Counted from the first letter of the stretch, positions 52,457 through 62,398 are shown. The stretch is 64,000 nucleotides of DNA from Saccharopolyspora kobensis (GCF_900108315.1 NZ_FNVB01000002.1:1078562-1142561); one strand, 5' to 3'. Notes: generated by a model from the sequence alone, not told the origin. Made by a program: numbers and translations.

Positions 52457-54114
52457 GCGGGCACCGCTCCCCCGTCGACGAGTTCGTCCAGCCAGCGCAA
52501 GGCCGCCGGGACCGGGTCGGAGGACCGCAGCACGTGGTGGAGGTAGGTGTTGGCCACCAGCAGCTTCCGGTAGCCCAGGCCGGTGCGGGCTTCGTGGTCG
52601 GCCTGCTCGAACAGCAGCGCCGCCATCGTCGTCCGCGCCGCCAGGTCGGTGAACTCGCCGCACAGAGCCTGCGCGTACTCGTCGTCGGCGGCGAGCAACG
52701 ACTCGCCGAGCGCACGCACCTTGTCCACTTCGGACACCAGGTGTTCAGCCCCGGCAGCCGCGTCCGGGTCGGTGATGCGCTCCAGGCGCTGCTGCGCGGT
52801 ATCGGCGAGCAGCTCGTGGGCGCGGTCCTTGCGGATGCAGCGCAGGACGTCCAGCGCGATCACGTTGCTGGAGCCCTCCCAGATCGAGCCCAGGTGCGCG
52901 TCGCGCAGGAGCCTGGGGTTGATCCAGTCCTCGATGTAGCCGTTCCCGCCGCGGATCTCCATCGCCTCGCCGGTCACCACGCGCGCCAACTTGCACAGGT
53001 GGTACTTGCCCAGCGGCGTCATGACCCGGATCAGCCTGCGCGCGTCGGCGTTCCCGGCGTCGGCCCGGTCGAGCGCGGCGGCGGCTTCCAGCACGAACCC
53101 GAGGCCGGCCTCGGCGTGCAGCAGCATCGGCAGCAACGTCTTGCGCATCAGCGGCTGGTCGAAGAGCGGTTTGCCGAAGGCCACCCGGCCGCGGGTGTGC
53201 GCGACCGACTCGGTGAGCGCCCGCCGCATCAGCGCCACCGCGCGCATGGCGTTGGACAGCCGTGAGACGTTGACCATCTCGGCCATCTGCAGGAACCCGC
53301 GGGAGAGATCGCCGACGGGCAGCGCGTAGCAGTCCTCCAGCGTCACCTCACCGCTGGCCATCGAGCGGCTGCCGAGCTTGTCCTTGAGCCGGTCGATCCG
53401 GTAGGTGTTGCGGCTTCCGTCCGGGCGCAGCCGGGGCACCATGAACATCCCGAGCCCCTTGGTGCCCTCGGGGCCGCCCGGAATCCGCGCGAGGGTGAGG
53501 ATCACGTCGGCGGAAACGTTGGAGGCGAACCACTTCTGGCCGCGCAGCGTCCAGTGCGCACCGGCCGGGGTCGCCTCGGTGGCGGTGCGTCCGACGTCGC
53601 TGCCGCCCTGCTTCTCGGTCATGAACATCGCGCCCGTCAGCAGCGAGTCGAAGTGCGGGGAGCTCAACCCGTCGATCTCGCGCGCGAACAGCGATCGGTC
53701 GCCGAACCTGCGCAGCACCCGCGCGGCCGAGTCGGTCATCGAAACCGGGCAGAACAGCCCGAACTCGGCCTGCACGAACACGTAGGACAGACCGTACTTG
53801 ACCACGTGCGGCACCTCGGTGGGCCAGCCGTGCACGCCCGCCCGGTGCGACATCGCGGCGAACCCGAACCGCTCGAACGCCAGCCGCGACATCTCGGTGT
53901 AGGCCGGGTGGTAGATCACTTCGTCCACCCGTTCGCCCGCCGCGTCGTACTGCCGCAGCCGCGGCGGGTTGGTCTCCGCGACCGCGGCCAGCTCGTCGAG
54001 CCGTCCCGCCGCCACCGCGCCGACGTCGCGCAGCACCGGCTCCACCCGGTCCATCGAGCCGACGTGCCGGGTCAGCAGGGGTCGCAGCGCTGGGTCGAGA
54101 TCGGCGAAGTTCAT
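52447..54114 (-). CDS. AidB-like acyl-CoA dehydrogenase
   Basis: A 555-residue acyl-CoA dehydrogenase of the long AidB type. FMTEKQGGSDVG is the flavin/substrate-binding segment, GKPLFDQPLMRK the FAD contact, and GGNGYIEDWINPRLLRDAHL then IWEGSSNVIALDVLR the C-terminal ACAD signature with AidB-like additions. E. coli AidB binds DNA and is induced by alkylation; catalysis may be weak. An AlkD-like gene occurs about 7 kb away but not in the same operon. ATG 54114 begins the similarity. Confidence 0.88.
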   Translation of the reverse strand: MNFADLDPALRPLLTRHVGSMDRVEPVLRDVGAVAAGRLDELAAVAETNPPRLRQYDAAGERVDEVIYHPAYTEMSRLAFERFGFAAMSHRAGVHGWPTEVPHVVKYGLSYVFVQAEFGLFCPVSMTDSAARVLRRFGDRSLFAREIDGLSSPHFDSLLTGAMFMTEKQGGSDVGRTATEATPAGAHWTLRGQKWFASNVSADVILTLARIPGGPEGTKGLGMFMVPRLRPDGSRNTYRIDRLKDKLGSRSMASGEVTLEDCYALPVGDLSRGFLQMAEMVNVSRLSNAMRAVALMRRALTESVAHTRGRVAFGKPLFDQPLMRKTLLPMLLHAEAGLGFVLEAAAALDRADAGNADARRLIRVMTPLGKYHLCKLARVVTGEAMEIRGGNGYIEDWINPRLLRDAHLGSIWEGSSNVIALDVLRCIRKDRAHELLADTAQQRLERITDPDAAAGAEHLVSEVDKVRALGESLLAADDEYAQALCGEFTDLAARTTMAALLFEQADHEARTGLGYRKLLVANTYLHHVLRSSDPVPAALRWLDELVDGGAVPAQV

Positions 54115-54276
54115 GCCCAGCACGTTTCCACCGCCCCGACCGAGCTGTCCAATACCGAATCGACCGCGCGCTGAGACTCCCGCCGACTCAATCCCTTCCG
54201 CCATCCGGAACGGGCAGCGTCGCCCGGCGCCCGGGCATACCGTGAAGTGGCAACCTCGGCGAGCAGGTGGGGCGAC

Positions 54277-54765
54277 ATGGTGGATGCGCAGCGCGAGCTG
54301 GTGCTGATCCGGCACGCGAAATCGGCCTGGCCGGACGACGCCGACGACTTCGACCGCCCGCTGGCCGAGCGCGGCCGCCGCGACGCACCGGCCCTCGGCC
54401 GCTGGCTGCGCAAGCACGCGGCGGCGGTCGAGCTGGTGCTGTGCTCACCGGCCACGCGCGCCCGCCAGACCTGGGAGCTGGCGGCCCCGGAGATCCCGGC
54501 CGAGCCGGTGGTGACGCACGACGACCGGATCTACGTGGCCTCGGCGCGCGAACTCCTGCTGGTCGTCCACGAGATCCCGAAAACGGTGATGACCGCAGCC
54601 GTCATCGGCCACAACCCCGGCCTGGAGGACCTGGTCAGCCTGCTCACCGGAGAACCCGCAGTGCTCAAGACCGCGGCGGTGGCGGTCCTCAGCACCCCCA
54701 GCCCGTGGTCGGCCATCGGCGAGAACAGCGCCACCGCAGTCGAATTCGCCAAACCGCGCGGCTGA
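54277..54765 (+). CDS. sixA: SixA-type phosphohistidine phosphatase
   Basis: A 162-residue histidine phosphatase. LVLIRHAKSAW carries the RHA catalytic motif, SPATRARQTW the second Arg, and VIGHNPGLEDL the second His. Length and pattern match SixA. The start ATG is preceded by a GCAGGTGGGGCG stretch. The fragment of a ROK protein follows directly. Confidence 0.9.
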   Translation: MVDAQRELVLIRHAKSAWPDDADDFDRPLAERGRRDAPALGRWLRKHAAAVELVLCSPATRARQTWELAAPEIPAEPVVTHDDRIYVASARELLLVVHEIPKTVMTAAVIGHNPGLEDLVSLLTGEPAVLKTAAVAVLSTPSPWSAIGENSATAVEFAKPRG

Positions 54766-55067
54766 ACCCGCTGGGCGCCGCCGGATGCGCGGCGGCGCCC
54801 GGCCTCGGCAACCTCGTTACCGCCACCGTCGCGGTGCTCGACCCGGAGCTGGTGGTCCTCGGCGGCGGCGTCGGGCAGAACCACATCCTGCTGCCCGGCG
54901 TGCAGGACGCGGTGCGCAGGCTCATCTGGGAAACCCCGATCACGACGAGCCAGCTCGGCAACGAGGCGACCGTGCTGGGCGCAGTCGCACTGGCAGCCGA
55001 CGCGGGGCTCGCCGAGCTCACGCGAACTCCCGGCACCCTGAGCAAGAACGTCCGCACCCTGTCGTGA
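54766..55067 (+). pseudogene. C-terminal remnant of a ROK-family sugar kinase/regulator
   Basis: This frame encodes only the last ~100 residues of a ROK protein: LGNLVTATVAVLDPELVVLGGG, cut here to VLDPELVVLGGGVGQN, followed by GNEATVLGAVALAADAG. The N-terminal ATP site and substrate residues are missing and there is no start in place; the frame runs into the end of sixA. It seems a decayed gene left after a deletion. Confidence 0.7.
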
Positions 55068-55091
55068 CGCTCCTGGCCAGTTGACCAGCGA

Positions 55092-55123
55092 CGGCCGACC
55101 CCGCCTTGTGCCGGGATCGGCCG
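55092..55123. terminator. Hairpin between ROK remnant and phoD
   Basis: CGGCCGACCCCG and CGGGATCGGCCG pair over 12 bp with one mismatch and an 8-nt loop, just beyond the phoD stop on the minus strand. Confidence 0.5.
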
Positions 55124-55133
55124 CCGCGTCGCG

Positions 55134-56705
55134 TCAGGCCGGCTGGACGCCGGGGCGGCCGTTCTCGACGACGTAGGTGGCCCGGGTCGAGATCGGTGCT
55201 CCCCGGCGCTCGATGTACGGGACCACCCGGTAGTCGCTGCGCCAGAGCTCCGGGGTCAGGGTGCAGCGGACGTAGCCGCGCTGGGCGTTGAAGAACTTCA
55301 TGTGCGGGTTGGCCGCGAGCATCGTGCGGCCCTCCTCGGTCATGTCTGCGCCGTCGCCGCCGCTGCTGATCGAGGTGCCGACGAACTCGCTGGCCACCGT
55401 GGGCGAGTCCGGGTCATCGAAATCGCGCTTGAGGTCCCAGGCGTAGTTCTGGTGCCGGTCGCCGGTGATCACCACCAGGTTGCGGACGCCGCGGTGGGCG
55501 GCGCCGGCCAGCACCGCGTTGCGCTCGGCCACGTAGCCGTCCCACGGGTCCATGAACAGCTTCTTCGCCGGGCCCGCGTCGAGGTCGGTCTCGCCCATCG
55601 GCGCCTGGTTGCCGAGGATCTGCCACTTCGAGCGGTTCCAGTAGAAGCCGTCCAGCAGCCACTCCCGCTGCTGCTCGCCGAGGATGGTGCGGCGCGGGTC
55701 CAGCCGTTCGGCGCAGTCGTACTTCGAGCCGTCGCCGCAGGGCTGGTCGTCGCGGTACTGGCGGGTGTCGATCATGGTGAGGTCGGCCAGGTCGCCGAAC
55801 TTCAGCCTGCGGTGCAGCCGCACGTTCGGGCCGTCGGGCATCGCGGTGCGTCGCAGCGGCAGGTTCTCGTACATCGCCTGGAACGCCGCCGCCCGCCGCC
55901 GCAGGAACACCGCGGTGTCGTCGTCGTCCTGGGAGATCTCCCCGGCCCAGTTGTTGTCCACCTCGTGGTCGTCCATCGTGGTGATCCACGGGAACGCCGC
56001 GTGCGCGGACTGCAGGTGCGGATCGCTCTTGAACAGCGAGTACTGCAGGCGGTAGCGGTCGAGGCTCGCGGTCTCCGACTTGAACTCCGAGCCCAGCGCC
56101 ACGCCCCGCTTGTTTTCGGTCTGGTCGTACTCGTAGAGGTAGTCGCCGAGGTGCACGACGAAATCGAGGTCCTCGCCCGCCATGTGCTCGTAGGCGGTGA
56201 AGAAGCCGTCCTTCCAGTGCTGGCAGGAGGCGAAGGCGAACGACAACGAGGCCAGCGCGGCGGCGTCGGCGGGCGCGGTCCTGGTGCGCCCGACCGGGCT
56301 CAGCTCGCCGGCGGCGCGGAAGCGGTAGAAGTAGTCGCGGCCCGGCTGCAGGCCGGAGATCTCGGCGTGCACGGAGTGCCCGAGCTCCGGGGTCGCGGTG
56401 GCCGAACCGCGCCGCACCACGTCGCGGAACGACTCGTCGGTGGCCACTTCGTACTGCACCTGCACGGGTTTGGCGGGCATGCCGCCGGAACCGTCCGCGG
56501 CCAGCGGTTCCGGTGCCAGCCGGGTCCAGAGCACCACGCCGTCGGGCAGCGGATCACCGGAGGCCACGCCCAGCGAGAACGGGTAACCGCCGCGGAGCCG
56601 CACGTCGGCCGCCGCGCTGCTCCACGCACCCGTGCCCAGCAGGACCGCGGCCGCGCCCGCACCTCCGATGCTCAGCACCTTGCGGCGATTCAGCTTCCCG
56701 GGCAT
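55134..56705 (-). CDS. phoD: PhoD-type alkaline phosphatase/phosphodiesterase, Tat-exported
   Basis: A 523-residue PhoD. The N-terminus has NRRKVLSIGG, a Tat signal, followed by a hydrophobic stretch. Then come an Fn3-like PhoD_N domain (FSLGVASGDPLPDGVVLWTR) and the phosphatase domain with ASCQHWKDG, HLGDYLYEYD, MDDHEVDNN and TGDRHQNYAWD, which bind Fe/Ca. It releases phosphate from organic phosphates or teichoic acid outside the cell. AAGGAG precedes ATG 56705. Confidence 0.94.
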   Translation of the reverse strand: MPGKLNRRKVLSIGGAGAAAVLLGTGAWSSAAADVRLRGGYPFSLGVASGDPLPDGVVLWTRLAPEPLAADGSGGMPAKPVQVQYEVATDESFRDVVRRGSATATPELGHSVHAEISGLQPGRDYFYRFRAAGELSPVGRTRTAPADAAALASLSFAFASCQHWKDGFFTAYEHMAGEDLDFVVHLGDYLYEYDQTENKRGVALGSEFKSETASLDRYRLQYSLFKSDPHLQSAHAAFPWITTMDDHEVDNNWAGEISQDDDDTAVFLRRRAAAFQAMYENLPLRRTAMPDGPNVRLHRRLKFGDLADLTMIDTRQYRDDQPCGDGSKYDCAERLDPRRTILGEQQREWLLDGFYWNRSKWQILGNQAPMGETDLDAGPAKKLFMDPWDGYVAERNAVLAGAAHRGVRNLVVITGDRHQNYAWDLKRDFDDPDSPTVASEFVGTSISSGGDGADMTEEGRTMLAANPHMKFFNAQRGYVRCTLTPELWRSDYRVVPYIERRGAPISTRATYVVENGRPGVQPA

Positions 56706-56794
56706 GCATTGCTCCTTCCGATCGGACAACGGGCCGATTCTGCAGATCACGGGCGTCCGGAAGATCGCGTTCACCCGTCGCGGAGATGAACGCC

Positions 56795-56832
56795 GGGCGA
56801 GCCCGCGGCCGGAGTTGGCCGCGAGCCCGCCC
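56795..56832 (-). terminator. Terminator of the M14 gene
   Basis: The arms 56795-56810 and 56817-56832 pair over 16 bp with a 6-nt loop; on the minus strand the two non-canonical positions become G-U pairs, so the hairpin favours the M14 transcript that ends at 56842. Confidence 0.65.
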
Positions 56833-56841
56833 GAACCGCCG

Positions 56842-59343
56842 TCACGGCAGGCTGATCGCCACCACGTCGCGGCCGAACCCGGCGACCTGGTCGGCCAGCC
56901 GCCGCGCCCACGGGTGCTCGTCGGCGCTCAGCCCACCGAGGTCGACCTTGAAGCGCACCAGCCCCGGCCCGCGCACCACCTCGGCGGAGCCACCGCGTTC
57001 GCCGATCAGCCGCTGCACCTGATCGGCGACGGCCGGACGCACCGAGAGGATCAGCCGGCCCGGCGTTGCCGCGGTGGGCTCCGCGCGGACGGCCGCAGCG
57101 GCCTGGGGCGCGTTCGCCGGTCGCGGCCCGGTCATGGCGTTGCGCAGCAGCTTGGCCGTGCCGTTGGTGAAAGCGCGGTAGTTCGGGTCGAAGCCGAAGA
57201 GCACCACCCGTCCGCTGCCGGCGGCTTCGTCCACGACCGCGGTCTTGCCGTGCAGCTGCTCGGCGCCCTCGGCGAACCCGGAGACGTACCAGTCCGGATC
57301 GCCCTCGGCGGGGAACGCCGCCACCGACGACTCCTCCGGTGCCGACCACACCGCCTCGTACTCGTACATCGCCCACGCCGTCGGTCCCACGCCCTCGGCC
57401 AGCGGGCTGTCCTGGTCGATCTGCATCCGGATGAGCGCGCCGGGGATGTCCGAGGTCGGCTCGGCGTAGGTCGCCGAGGTGAGGCCCAGGCGCACCGCCA
57501 GCCGCGAGGCGTCGCGCAGCGCGATCAGGGTTCCGCCGCCGCGGACCCATTCGGTCAGCGCGGCCCGGCCCCGCTCCCCGAGCGCGTCGAAGGCCTCCTG
57601 GTCCGAACCGTTCGGGATCACCAGCACGTCGCGACCGGCGAGCGCACCGGCCGCGATCTGCTCGGCGGTGAGGTCGCCGAAGTCCATCCGCTGCTCGTCC
57701 AGCCACCAGCGCAGCCAGCCCGCCGATTCGGTCGCCGCACTGCCGCCCGGCAGCTGCCAGAGCGCCGTGCGCGGCGCGTCGACGACCGGCCGCGCCACCG
57801 GCTCCGGCTGCTCCGGCAACGGCATCGCACGCGGCCGCAGGTCTGCTCCCGAACGTCCGCCGCTGATGTTCTCCACCAGCGGGCCGCTCCAGGCCGTCAC
57901 GTCGTAGAAGTACGGGAAAGGGACGTAGCTGTTCTCGTTGAGCATGGCCTGCACCCAGTGCTTCTGGCCCTGCGCCATCGGGATCCACAGCGTCCCGGCG
58001 GGCAGCGTCGCAGGCTGCTCCGCGCGCCCGTACTCGGTGTAGTCCGGGACCTCCAGCGGCGTGGTCAACCGGTAGACGTCGACGTCCATCCGCTGGAGCC
58101 GTCGCGCGAGGCGCTGCACCTCGGCGGACTTCGCCGGGTCGTCGGTGCGCAGGAAGTAGTGCTTGACCGCGATGTCGGGCACCGGGTTGGTGATCTCTCC
58201 GTCGTTCCAGTAGAGCTGGTTCGGCTCCAGCTCACCGGCCGCGCCCTGCCGCTGCGCCTCCAGGTGCTCACCGCGCCACTCGGCCAGCAGCTGCCGGTCC
58301 TGCGCCCCGGCGGCCATGAGCGTCGCCCAGATCGCGGTGTACTGCTCGCCGACCCGCTCCGGAACCGGATCGCCGGAGTTCTTCTCGAAGGTCATCCCGG
58401 CCGCGTTGAAGCCGGTCAGCGGCACCGTGTCGCCGTAGCCGAGGTACATCAGGTCGTAGGACTCGCCGTTGAAGTACGGGATGCCGAAGCGGCCGAACGC
58501 CTGCTGCATCGCCGGGCCGTAGACGTCGTAGACCCAGTTCAGCGGGGTTTCGCCGATGTCGTGGTAGACCGGGTCGGCGTTGGGCGGGAAGAAGTAGTCC
58601 GGGCTGCCCATCTCGTGGGCGTCGATGAACATCTGCGGCGGCAGCTCGCGCAGCTTCTCCAGCTTGCCCTCGGTCTCGGGCTGGGTGCGGGCGAACCAGT
58701 CGCGGTTCATGTCGAAGCCGTAGGCGTTGCGGCGGGTGTCGGCCTCCCGCCCGTCCGGGTTCTGCGTCGGCAGCACCACCACGACCGCGTTGTCGAGGAT
58801 GCTCTGCGCGGTGCAGTCGGTGCGGGCCGTCAGCTCGTACAGCACGCGCAGCGCCGCGTCCGTGCCGCTCTCCTCGTCGCCGTGCACGTTCCCGGCGACC
58901 CACAGCACGGCGGGAGTGTCGCGGATGATCCGCTGCGCCACCGGTTCCGGCGTGTTCGGGTCGCGCAACCTGTTGAGCTGCCTGCCGATGTTCTCCAGCG
59001 CGCCCCGCCGCACCCACTTCTCCTGACCGACCACCGCGTAGCGCAGCGGACGCCCCTGCACCGAGGTGGCCAGCTCGCCGTCGACGACGTTCGGGCTGGC
59101 CTCGGCGAGCGCCCGCAGGTAGGTGTCGGACTCCTCGGTGGTGACCTCGCGCTCGCCGAGGTCGGTGCCCAGGACCTCGCGCGCCGTCGGCACCGAATCG
59201 TCGACCACCGGCGGCGTGAACGGGTCGCAGGACGGCGCCGCGGCCGCCTGCGGCGCCGCGAGCAGCGGCAGGGACACGACCAGCGCGGCTGCGCCGGTTG
59301 ACCACTTCGAGCGGCCGGATCCCCGGAACGTGAACATCGCCAT
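56842..59343 (-). CDS. Secreted M14-family zinc carboxypeptidase
   Basis: An 833-residue exported protein. A signal peptide ends at APQAAAA. The M14 catalytic domain (about 70-400) shows GNVHGDEESG (HxxE zinc ligands), NRDWF with the substrate-binding Arg, and IDAHEMG, the third His. The C-terminal half contains a glutamine-amidotransferase-like fold (VLVIPNGSDQ, WVRGGGTLIAL) as in other large bacterial M14 proteins. It probably trims peptides or peptidoglycan outside the cell. Starts at 59355 or 59337 are also possible. Confidence 0.88.
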   Translation of the reverse strand: MAMFTFRGSGRSKWSTGAAALVVSLPLLAAPQAAAAPSCDPFTPPVVDDSVPTAREVLGTDLGEREVTTEESDTYLRALAEASPNVVDGELATSVQGRPLRYAVVGQEKWVRRGALENIGRQLNRLRDPNTPEPVAQRIIRDTPAVLWVAGNVHGDEESGTDAALRVLYELTARTDCTAQSILDNAVVVVLPTQNPDGREADTRRNAYGFDMNRDWFARTQPETEGKLEKLRELPPQMFIDAHEMGSPDYFFPPNADPVYHDIGETPLNWVYDVYGPAMQQAFGRFGIPYFNGESYDLMYLGYGDTVPLTGFNAAGMTFEKNSGDPVPERVGEQYTAIWATLMAAGAQDRQLLAEWRGEHLEAQRQGAAGELEPNQLYWNDGEITNPVPDIAVKHYFLRTDDPAKSAEVQRLARRLQRMDVDVYRLTTPLEVPDYTEYGRAEQPATLPAGTLWIPMAQGQKHWVQAMLNENSYVPFPYFYDVTAWSGPLVENISGGRSGADLRPRAMPLPEQPEPVARPVVDAPRTALWQLPGGSAATESAGWLRWWLDEQRMDFGDLTAEQIAAGALAGRDVLVIPNGSDQEAFDALGERGRAALTEWVRGGGTLIALRDASRLAVRLGLTSATYAEPTSDIPGALIRMQIDQDSPLAEGVGPTAWAMYEYEAVWSAPEESSVAAFPAEGDPDWYVSGFAEGAEQLHGKTAVVDEAAGSGRVVLFGFDPNYRAFTNGTAKLLRNAMTGPRPANAPQAAAAVRAEPTAATPGRLILSVRPAVADQVQRLIGERGGSAEVVRGPGLVRFKVDLGGLSADEHPWARRLADQVAGFGRDVVAISLP

Positions 59344-59530
59344 GTGACCGTCCATCGCTAGGGTGCGGAATCGACGAGCGAGTCGATCACGCCGTCAATC
59401 CGGTCGCAAGCTCCGGAAGGACTCGAACGGGACAACGGAAACTGTTGCTCACCCCGATGAGGCGAAGATCGACCGCGCTCCGGCGCCCGGCCCGTGGCAT
59501 AGGGTCGCGGCAAGCGGCAGAGGAGGATCG

Positions 59531-60340
59531 ATGTCCGAAACCACCCGTGGCGAACCGTTCTTCACCCCGGACGGCGACCAGCTCGTCCCGGCTCCGCACG
59601 CGAACAGCCCGTGGGCGCCGGACATGATGCACGGGCGGTTGTTCGGCGGGTTGCTCGCGCGCGCCCTGGAACGGGAGCACGGCGACCCGGACCTGCACTT
59701 CAGCCGGTTGACTGTGGATCTGTTCCGCAGCGCCAAGCTCGCCCCGGTGCGAGTGGAGACGCGGCGCGTCCGCGACGGCCGCCGCATCCGGGTCGTCGAC
59801 GCGACGGTGTTGGCCGGGGACGCGCCGGTCGCGCGGGCGAGCGCCGTCATGCTGCGCCGCGGCGAGCAGCCCGCGGGCACCATTCCCGCCACGTCCGCTT
59901 GGGACGCTCCGGCGCCGGGCGAGCTCGGCCCGCCCCGCCCGGATCCCCACGGCTGGATCCCGCCGTTCGACGTGTGGATCCTCGACACCGACGGCAAGCC
60001 CACCGCGGACTGGCGGGCCAGCGGGCCGCGCCGCGCGTGGGTGCGGGACCGGTGCGACCTGGTGGCGGGAGAGGCGATGTCGCCGCTCGTGCGCGTCGCG
60101 CTGGCGGGCGATTTCGCCAGTCCGCTGGTGAACTTCGGCCAGGACGGGACGCTGGAGTTCATCAACGCCGATTACACGCTCACCCTCGGCCGGCTGCCGC
60201 GCGGCGAGGTCATCGGCGTCGAGGCGACCGGGCAGCTCAGCGCGGAGGGCATCGCGGCGGGCAGCTGCACGTTCCACGACACCGAGGGGCCGATCGGGTT
60301 CAGCGCGCTGACCGCCGTGGCCAATCCCGCGAGCAGATGA
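59531..60340 (+). CDS. Acyl-CoA thioesterase-like hotdog protein
   Basis: A 269-residue double-hotdog protein of the TesB-like/4HBT_3 type: NSPWAPDMMHGRLFGGLLARAL is the first helix region (quoted as MMHGRLFGGLLARAL), LTVDLFRSAKLAPV the first strand set, and FINADYTLTLGRLPRGEVIG the second domain. GAGGAGG precedes the ATG at ideal spacing. It probably hydrolyses an acyl-CoA; substrate unknown. Confidence 0.85.
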   Translation: MSETTRGEPFFTPDGDQLVPAPHANSPWAPDMMHGRLFGGLLARALEREHGDPDLHFSRLTVDLFRSAKLAPVRVETRRVRDGRRIRVVDATVLAGDAPVARASAVMLRRGEQPAGTIPATSAWDAPAPGELGPPRPDPHGWIPPFDVWILDTDGKPTADWRASGPRRAWVRDRCDLVAGEAMSPLVRVALAGDFASPLVNFGQDGTLEFINADYTLTLGRLPRGEVIGVEATGQLSAEGIAAGSCTFHDTEGPIGFSALTAVANPASR

Positions 60341-60409
60341 CCGGATCGTTCCGGCCTGCGCCGTGATCGTGCCTTCCCGGTCGCGGCGCGGCCGGGAAGA
60401 CTCCGGGCT

Positions 60410-61000
60410 GTGAACAAAGCACTTCTCGTCGTCGACGTCCAGGAATCGTTCCGGCAGCGGCCGCTGTGGCAGGCCATCTCCAACCCCGACATCGTCACCA
60501 AGGTCAACCGCCTGGTCGACCTCGCCCGCGCCGAGGGCGACCTGGTGGTCTGGGTGCTGCACAGCGAACCCGGCAGCGGTGGCGTGTTCGACCCGGTCAA
60601 CGGCCACAACCGGCTCCAGGAGGGGCTCGTGCCCGCCGACGGCGAGCCGCTGCTGACCAAGACCTCGCACAACGCCTTCACCACCACGAACCTGCACCAG
60701 CTGCTGACGCAGCGCGGGATCCGCGAGCTCGGCGTGGCCGGCATCCGCACCGAGCAGTGCTGCGAGACCACCACCCGGGTGGCCTCCGACCTCGGCTACG
60801 ACGTCACGTTCGTGACCGATGCGACGGCGACGAACCCGATCGCGCACCGCGACGCCCCGGCCGACCAGACGGTGGCCGAGCTGCTGGCCGACCCGCGGAC
60901 GCTGCACAGCGCGGAGATCATCGCCCGCACCGAGTACGCGCTGTCCGGGCGCTTCGCCACCATTCGCACCGTCGCGGAGCTCACCGGCACAGCGGAATGA
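60410..61000 (+). CDS. Isochorismatase-family cysteine hydrolase
   Basis: A 196-residue cysteine hydrolase with catalytic D in LLVVDVQES, K in LTKTSHNAF and C in RTEQCCETTTRVASD, in the usual order. Such enzymes act on amides or isochorismate-like compounds; the substrate is not predictable. The GTG at 60410 gives the family N-terminus MNKALLVVD. Confidence 0.9.
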   Translation: MNKALLVVDVQESFRQRPLWQAISNPDIVTKVNRLVDLARAEGDLVVWVLHSEPGSGGVFDPVNGHNRLQEGLVPADGEPLLTKTSHNAFTTTNLHQLLTQRGIRELGVAGIRTEQCCETTTRVASDLGYDVTFVTDATATNPIAHRDAPADQTVAELLADPRTLHSAEIIARTEYALSGRFATIRTVAELTGTAE

Positions 61001-61103
61001 CCGGATCGTGCCCGCCCGGTGCCCGGGCGGGCACCTGGCCGCCACCTCCGTCATCGTGGTCTCGCGTAAGCTGAACCTCCCGCGCGACGGACAGGGGGCC
61101 GAG

Positions 61104-61769
61104 GTGGCGGAGACAGCGGTGACCGAGGTGCTGGCCGAGCTGGCCGAGCTCGAGGACCCGAAGATGCGCGCGGTCAACGAGAAGCACGGTGACGATCACG
61201 GCGTGAACCTCGGCAAGCTGCGCGCGATCGCGAAGCGGCTCAAGACGCAGCAGGAGCTCTCCCGCGAGCTGTGGGCGACCGGCGACTCCGCGGCACGGCT
61301 GCTGGCGACGCTGATCTGCCGCCCGAAGGCCTTCGAGCGCGCTGAGCTGGACGCCATGCTGCGCGAGGCGCGCACCCCGAAAGTGCACGACTGGCTGGTC
61401 AACTACGTGGTGAAGAAGAGCCCGCACGCCGAGGAGCTGCGCCTGGCCTGGTCCGCCGATCCGGATCCGGTCATCGCCGGCGCCGGGTGGGCGCTGACCA
61501 CCGAACGCGTGGCCAAGAAGCCCGCTGGCCTCGACCTGGCGGGGTTGCTCGACGTCATCGAGGCGGAGATGAAGGACGCCGCGCCCCGCCTGCAGTGGGC
61601 GATGAACAGCTGCCTGGCCCAGATCGGGATCGACCACGCCGAGCACCGCGCCCGCGCGCTCGACATCGGCGAGCGCCTGGAGGTGCTCAAGGACTACCCG
61701 ACCCCGCCGAACTGCACATCCCCGTACGCGCCGATCTGGATCAACGAGATGGTGCGCCGCCAGAGCTAG
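61104..61769 (+). CDS. AlkD-like DNA alkylation repair protein
   Basis: A 221-residue all-helical protein of the HEAT-repeat alkylation repair family: NLGKLRAIAKRLKTQQELSREL at the N-terminus (quoted as LGKLRAIAKRLK), then WATGDSAARLLATLI and VHDWLVNYVVKKSP, a repeating helical pattern as in AlkC/AlkD glycosylases, which remove alkylated bases. Catalytic Asp/Trp residues cannot be assigned with certainty. GTG 61104 is preceded by AGGGGGC. It overlaps the converging IclR stop. Confidence 0.75.
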   Translation: MAETAVTEVLAELAELEDPKMRAVNEKHGDDHGVNLGKLRAIAKRLKTQQELSRELWATGDSAARLLATLICRPKAFERAELDAMLREARTPKVHDWLVNYVVKKSPHAEELRLAWSADPDPVIAGAGWALTTERVAKKPAGLDLAGLLDVIEAEMKDAAPRLQWAMNSCLAQIGIDHAEHRARALDIGERLEVLKDYPTPPNCTSPYAPIWINEMVRRQS

Positions 61770-62398
61770 GCCCGCAACGCTGCTTCGATGCGGGCCGCGG
61801 CGGCGACGACTTGGCTTCCGAAGCACCGGCCGGGGCTGGGCCGCAGGCGTTGCGTCGGGGCCGAGAGGCACACCGCCGCCACGGTGTCGCCGTGCAGGCG
61901 GACCGGCGCGCTGACCGATCCGACGCCCGGCGCGCGGTCCTCGACGCTCTCGACCCATCCGCACCCGTCCGGGTTCTGCTCGCCGAGCAGGACCTGCGCC
62001 GCCGAGCCGCGAGGAAACGGCAGCAGGCTGCCCACCGGCTGGCTGGCGCGCAGCTCCTCGGCCGATTCGATGCTCACGACGCAGAGCCGGCGGTCGGCGC
62101 GGCGCACCCACAGCTGCGCGGACTCCCCCGTCTCCGCGCACAGTTCCGCCAGCACCGGCTGCGCCGTTTCGGCCAGTGCGGAGGTCGCGAAGCGCGGCCC
62201 GAGGTGGAAGCAACCCGCCGCGTCCCGGCGCAGCAGGCCGTGCGCGACGAGCGCGGTGGCCAGGCGGTGCGCGGTGGACACCGTCAGCCCGAGAGCCCTG
62301 GCCAGGTCGCTGGTGCCCATCGGGTTGCTCTCGACGCAGTCCAGGATCGCGACCGAGCGGTCCAGCACCCCGACACCGGTGGCGAACGGTTCGGCCAT
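61766..62398 (-). CDS. IclR family regulator
   Basis: A 210-residue IclR protein: N-terminal winged helix with LARALGLTVSTAHRLATALV and a C-terminal effector domain with PVGSLLPFPRGSAAQVLL. It is the last gene of the minus-strand operon HMG-CoA lyase/CoA-transferase, three bases after the lyase, and probably controls it. Confidence 0.92.
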   Translation of the reverse strand: MAEPFATGVGVLDRSVAILDCVESNPMGTSDLARALGLTVSTAHRLATALVAHGLLRRDAAGCFHLGPRFATSALAETAQPVLAELCAETGESAQLWVRRADRRLCVVSIESAEELRASQPVGSLLPFPRGSAAQVLLGEQNPDGCGWVESVEDRAPGVGSVSAPVRLHGDTVAAVCLSAPTQRLRPSPGRCFGSQVVAAAARIEAALRA

